24,599 nucleotides of DNA from Lichenicoccus sp964235615 (GTDB lineage: Bacteria > Pseudomonadota > Alphaproteobacteria > Acetobacterales > Acetobacteraceae): contig CAXSEE010000048.1 in NCBI GenBank assembly GCA_964235615.1, positions 1 to 24,599 of the forward strand, read 5' to 3'. Under the pieces are notes generated by a model. That model was not told the origin of the DNA and ran no database searches. It saw only the letters and a list, made by a program, of their open reading frames with translations. Position numbers and translations under genes: made by a program. Each line of letters begins with the position of its first letter. Positions within the stretch are counted from its first letter, which is position 1. Positions 23,456 through 24,599 of the stretch are shown here, in pieces.

Positions 23456-23456
<1 letters not shown>
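22836..23456 (+). CDS. atpH: F1 ATP synthase delta subunit
   Basis: A 206-residue peripheral-stalk subunit that connects the F1 head to the membrane b subunits. After a non-conserved 28-residue N-terminal extension, the family sequence begins at GLFGRYATALYELADEHRNLDEV. LLSSPTLDIAQSRDAVLAIL lies within the N-terminal helical bundle, and ISSAHPLT-like VSSAHPLTSLQ and DASLLGGLVVRVGARLYDASVKSRL form the conserved C-terminal half. The ATG at 22836 is the first in frame. The stop overlaps the atpA start (TGATG at 23454-23458). The atpH-first order matches the alphaproteobacterial atpHAGDC operon, in which the Fo genes are elsewhere. Confidence 0.95.

Positions 23457-24599
<1,143 letters not shown>

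Overview
The window is GC-rich alphaproteobacterial chromosome. Gene content and protein style point to Rhodospirillales, most likely an Acetobacteraceae relative: a glnK-amtB pair, a UbiH-type hydroxylase next to cysE, DUF484-xerC, priA, and an atpHA operon start. The genus assignment is inference from remembered family resemblance, not a search. One run of exactly 100 N (6685-6784) marks a scaffold join.

Layout. 1-1154 is a decayed stretch: the 3' end of a Uma2-family nuclease, an XRE-type regulator broken by a frameshift and three stops, and an N-terminal ChaC remnant running into it from the other strand. 1182-3313 (minus) is a ubiH-like/cysE pair. 3563-5292 (plus) is glnK-amtB for ammonium sensing and uptake, closed by a hairpin. 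5620-8826 (plus) is an iron-complex/cobalamin-type ABC importer (ATPase, binding protein, permease), preceded by only the C-terminal tail of its TonB-dependent receptor and interrupted by the assembly gap. 8863-12486 (minus) is a tightly overlapping run DUF484 > xerC > pip > two-DTG periplasmic aspartyl protease. priA (12610-14799) diverges from DUF484.

14943-19940 (plus) is the most interesting block. It is a three-gene operon of a small exported YfiR-like protein, a TonB-dependent-receptor-like outer-membrane protein with no obvious TonB box, and an integral-membrane PAS-GGDEF-EAL protein. Catalytic motifs of both c-di-GMP domains are intact, but the N-terminal MHYT-type membrane sensor has lost all three signature histidines. 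Together they read as an envelope-spanning route from an outer-membrane ligand, through a periplasmic protein, to cytoplasmic c-di-GMP.

20047-22779 holds an MFS anion:cation symporter (plus) converging on yceI, with a 2H phosphoesterase (LigT-like) upstream of yceI. The convergent gap contains 15-bp tandem repeats across the MFS stop codon and a duplicated 36-bp hairpin unit. 22836 to the end is atpH and the first 381 codons of atpA.

Recurring themes are short tandem repeats placed at gene ends (cysE 5' end, priA leader, MFS 3' end), extensive start/stop overlaps (ATGA, GTGA, TGATG), and gene remnants clustered in the first 6 kb. priA and the atp operon are neighbours in several alphaproteobacteria that I recall. 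The 8 kb between them here may therefore be accessory DNA inserted into a core neighbourhood.
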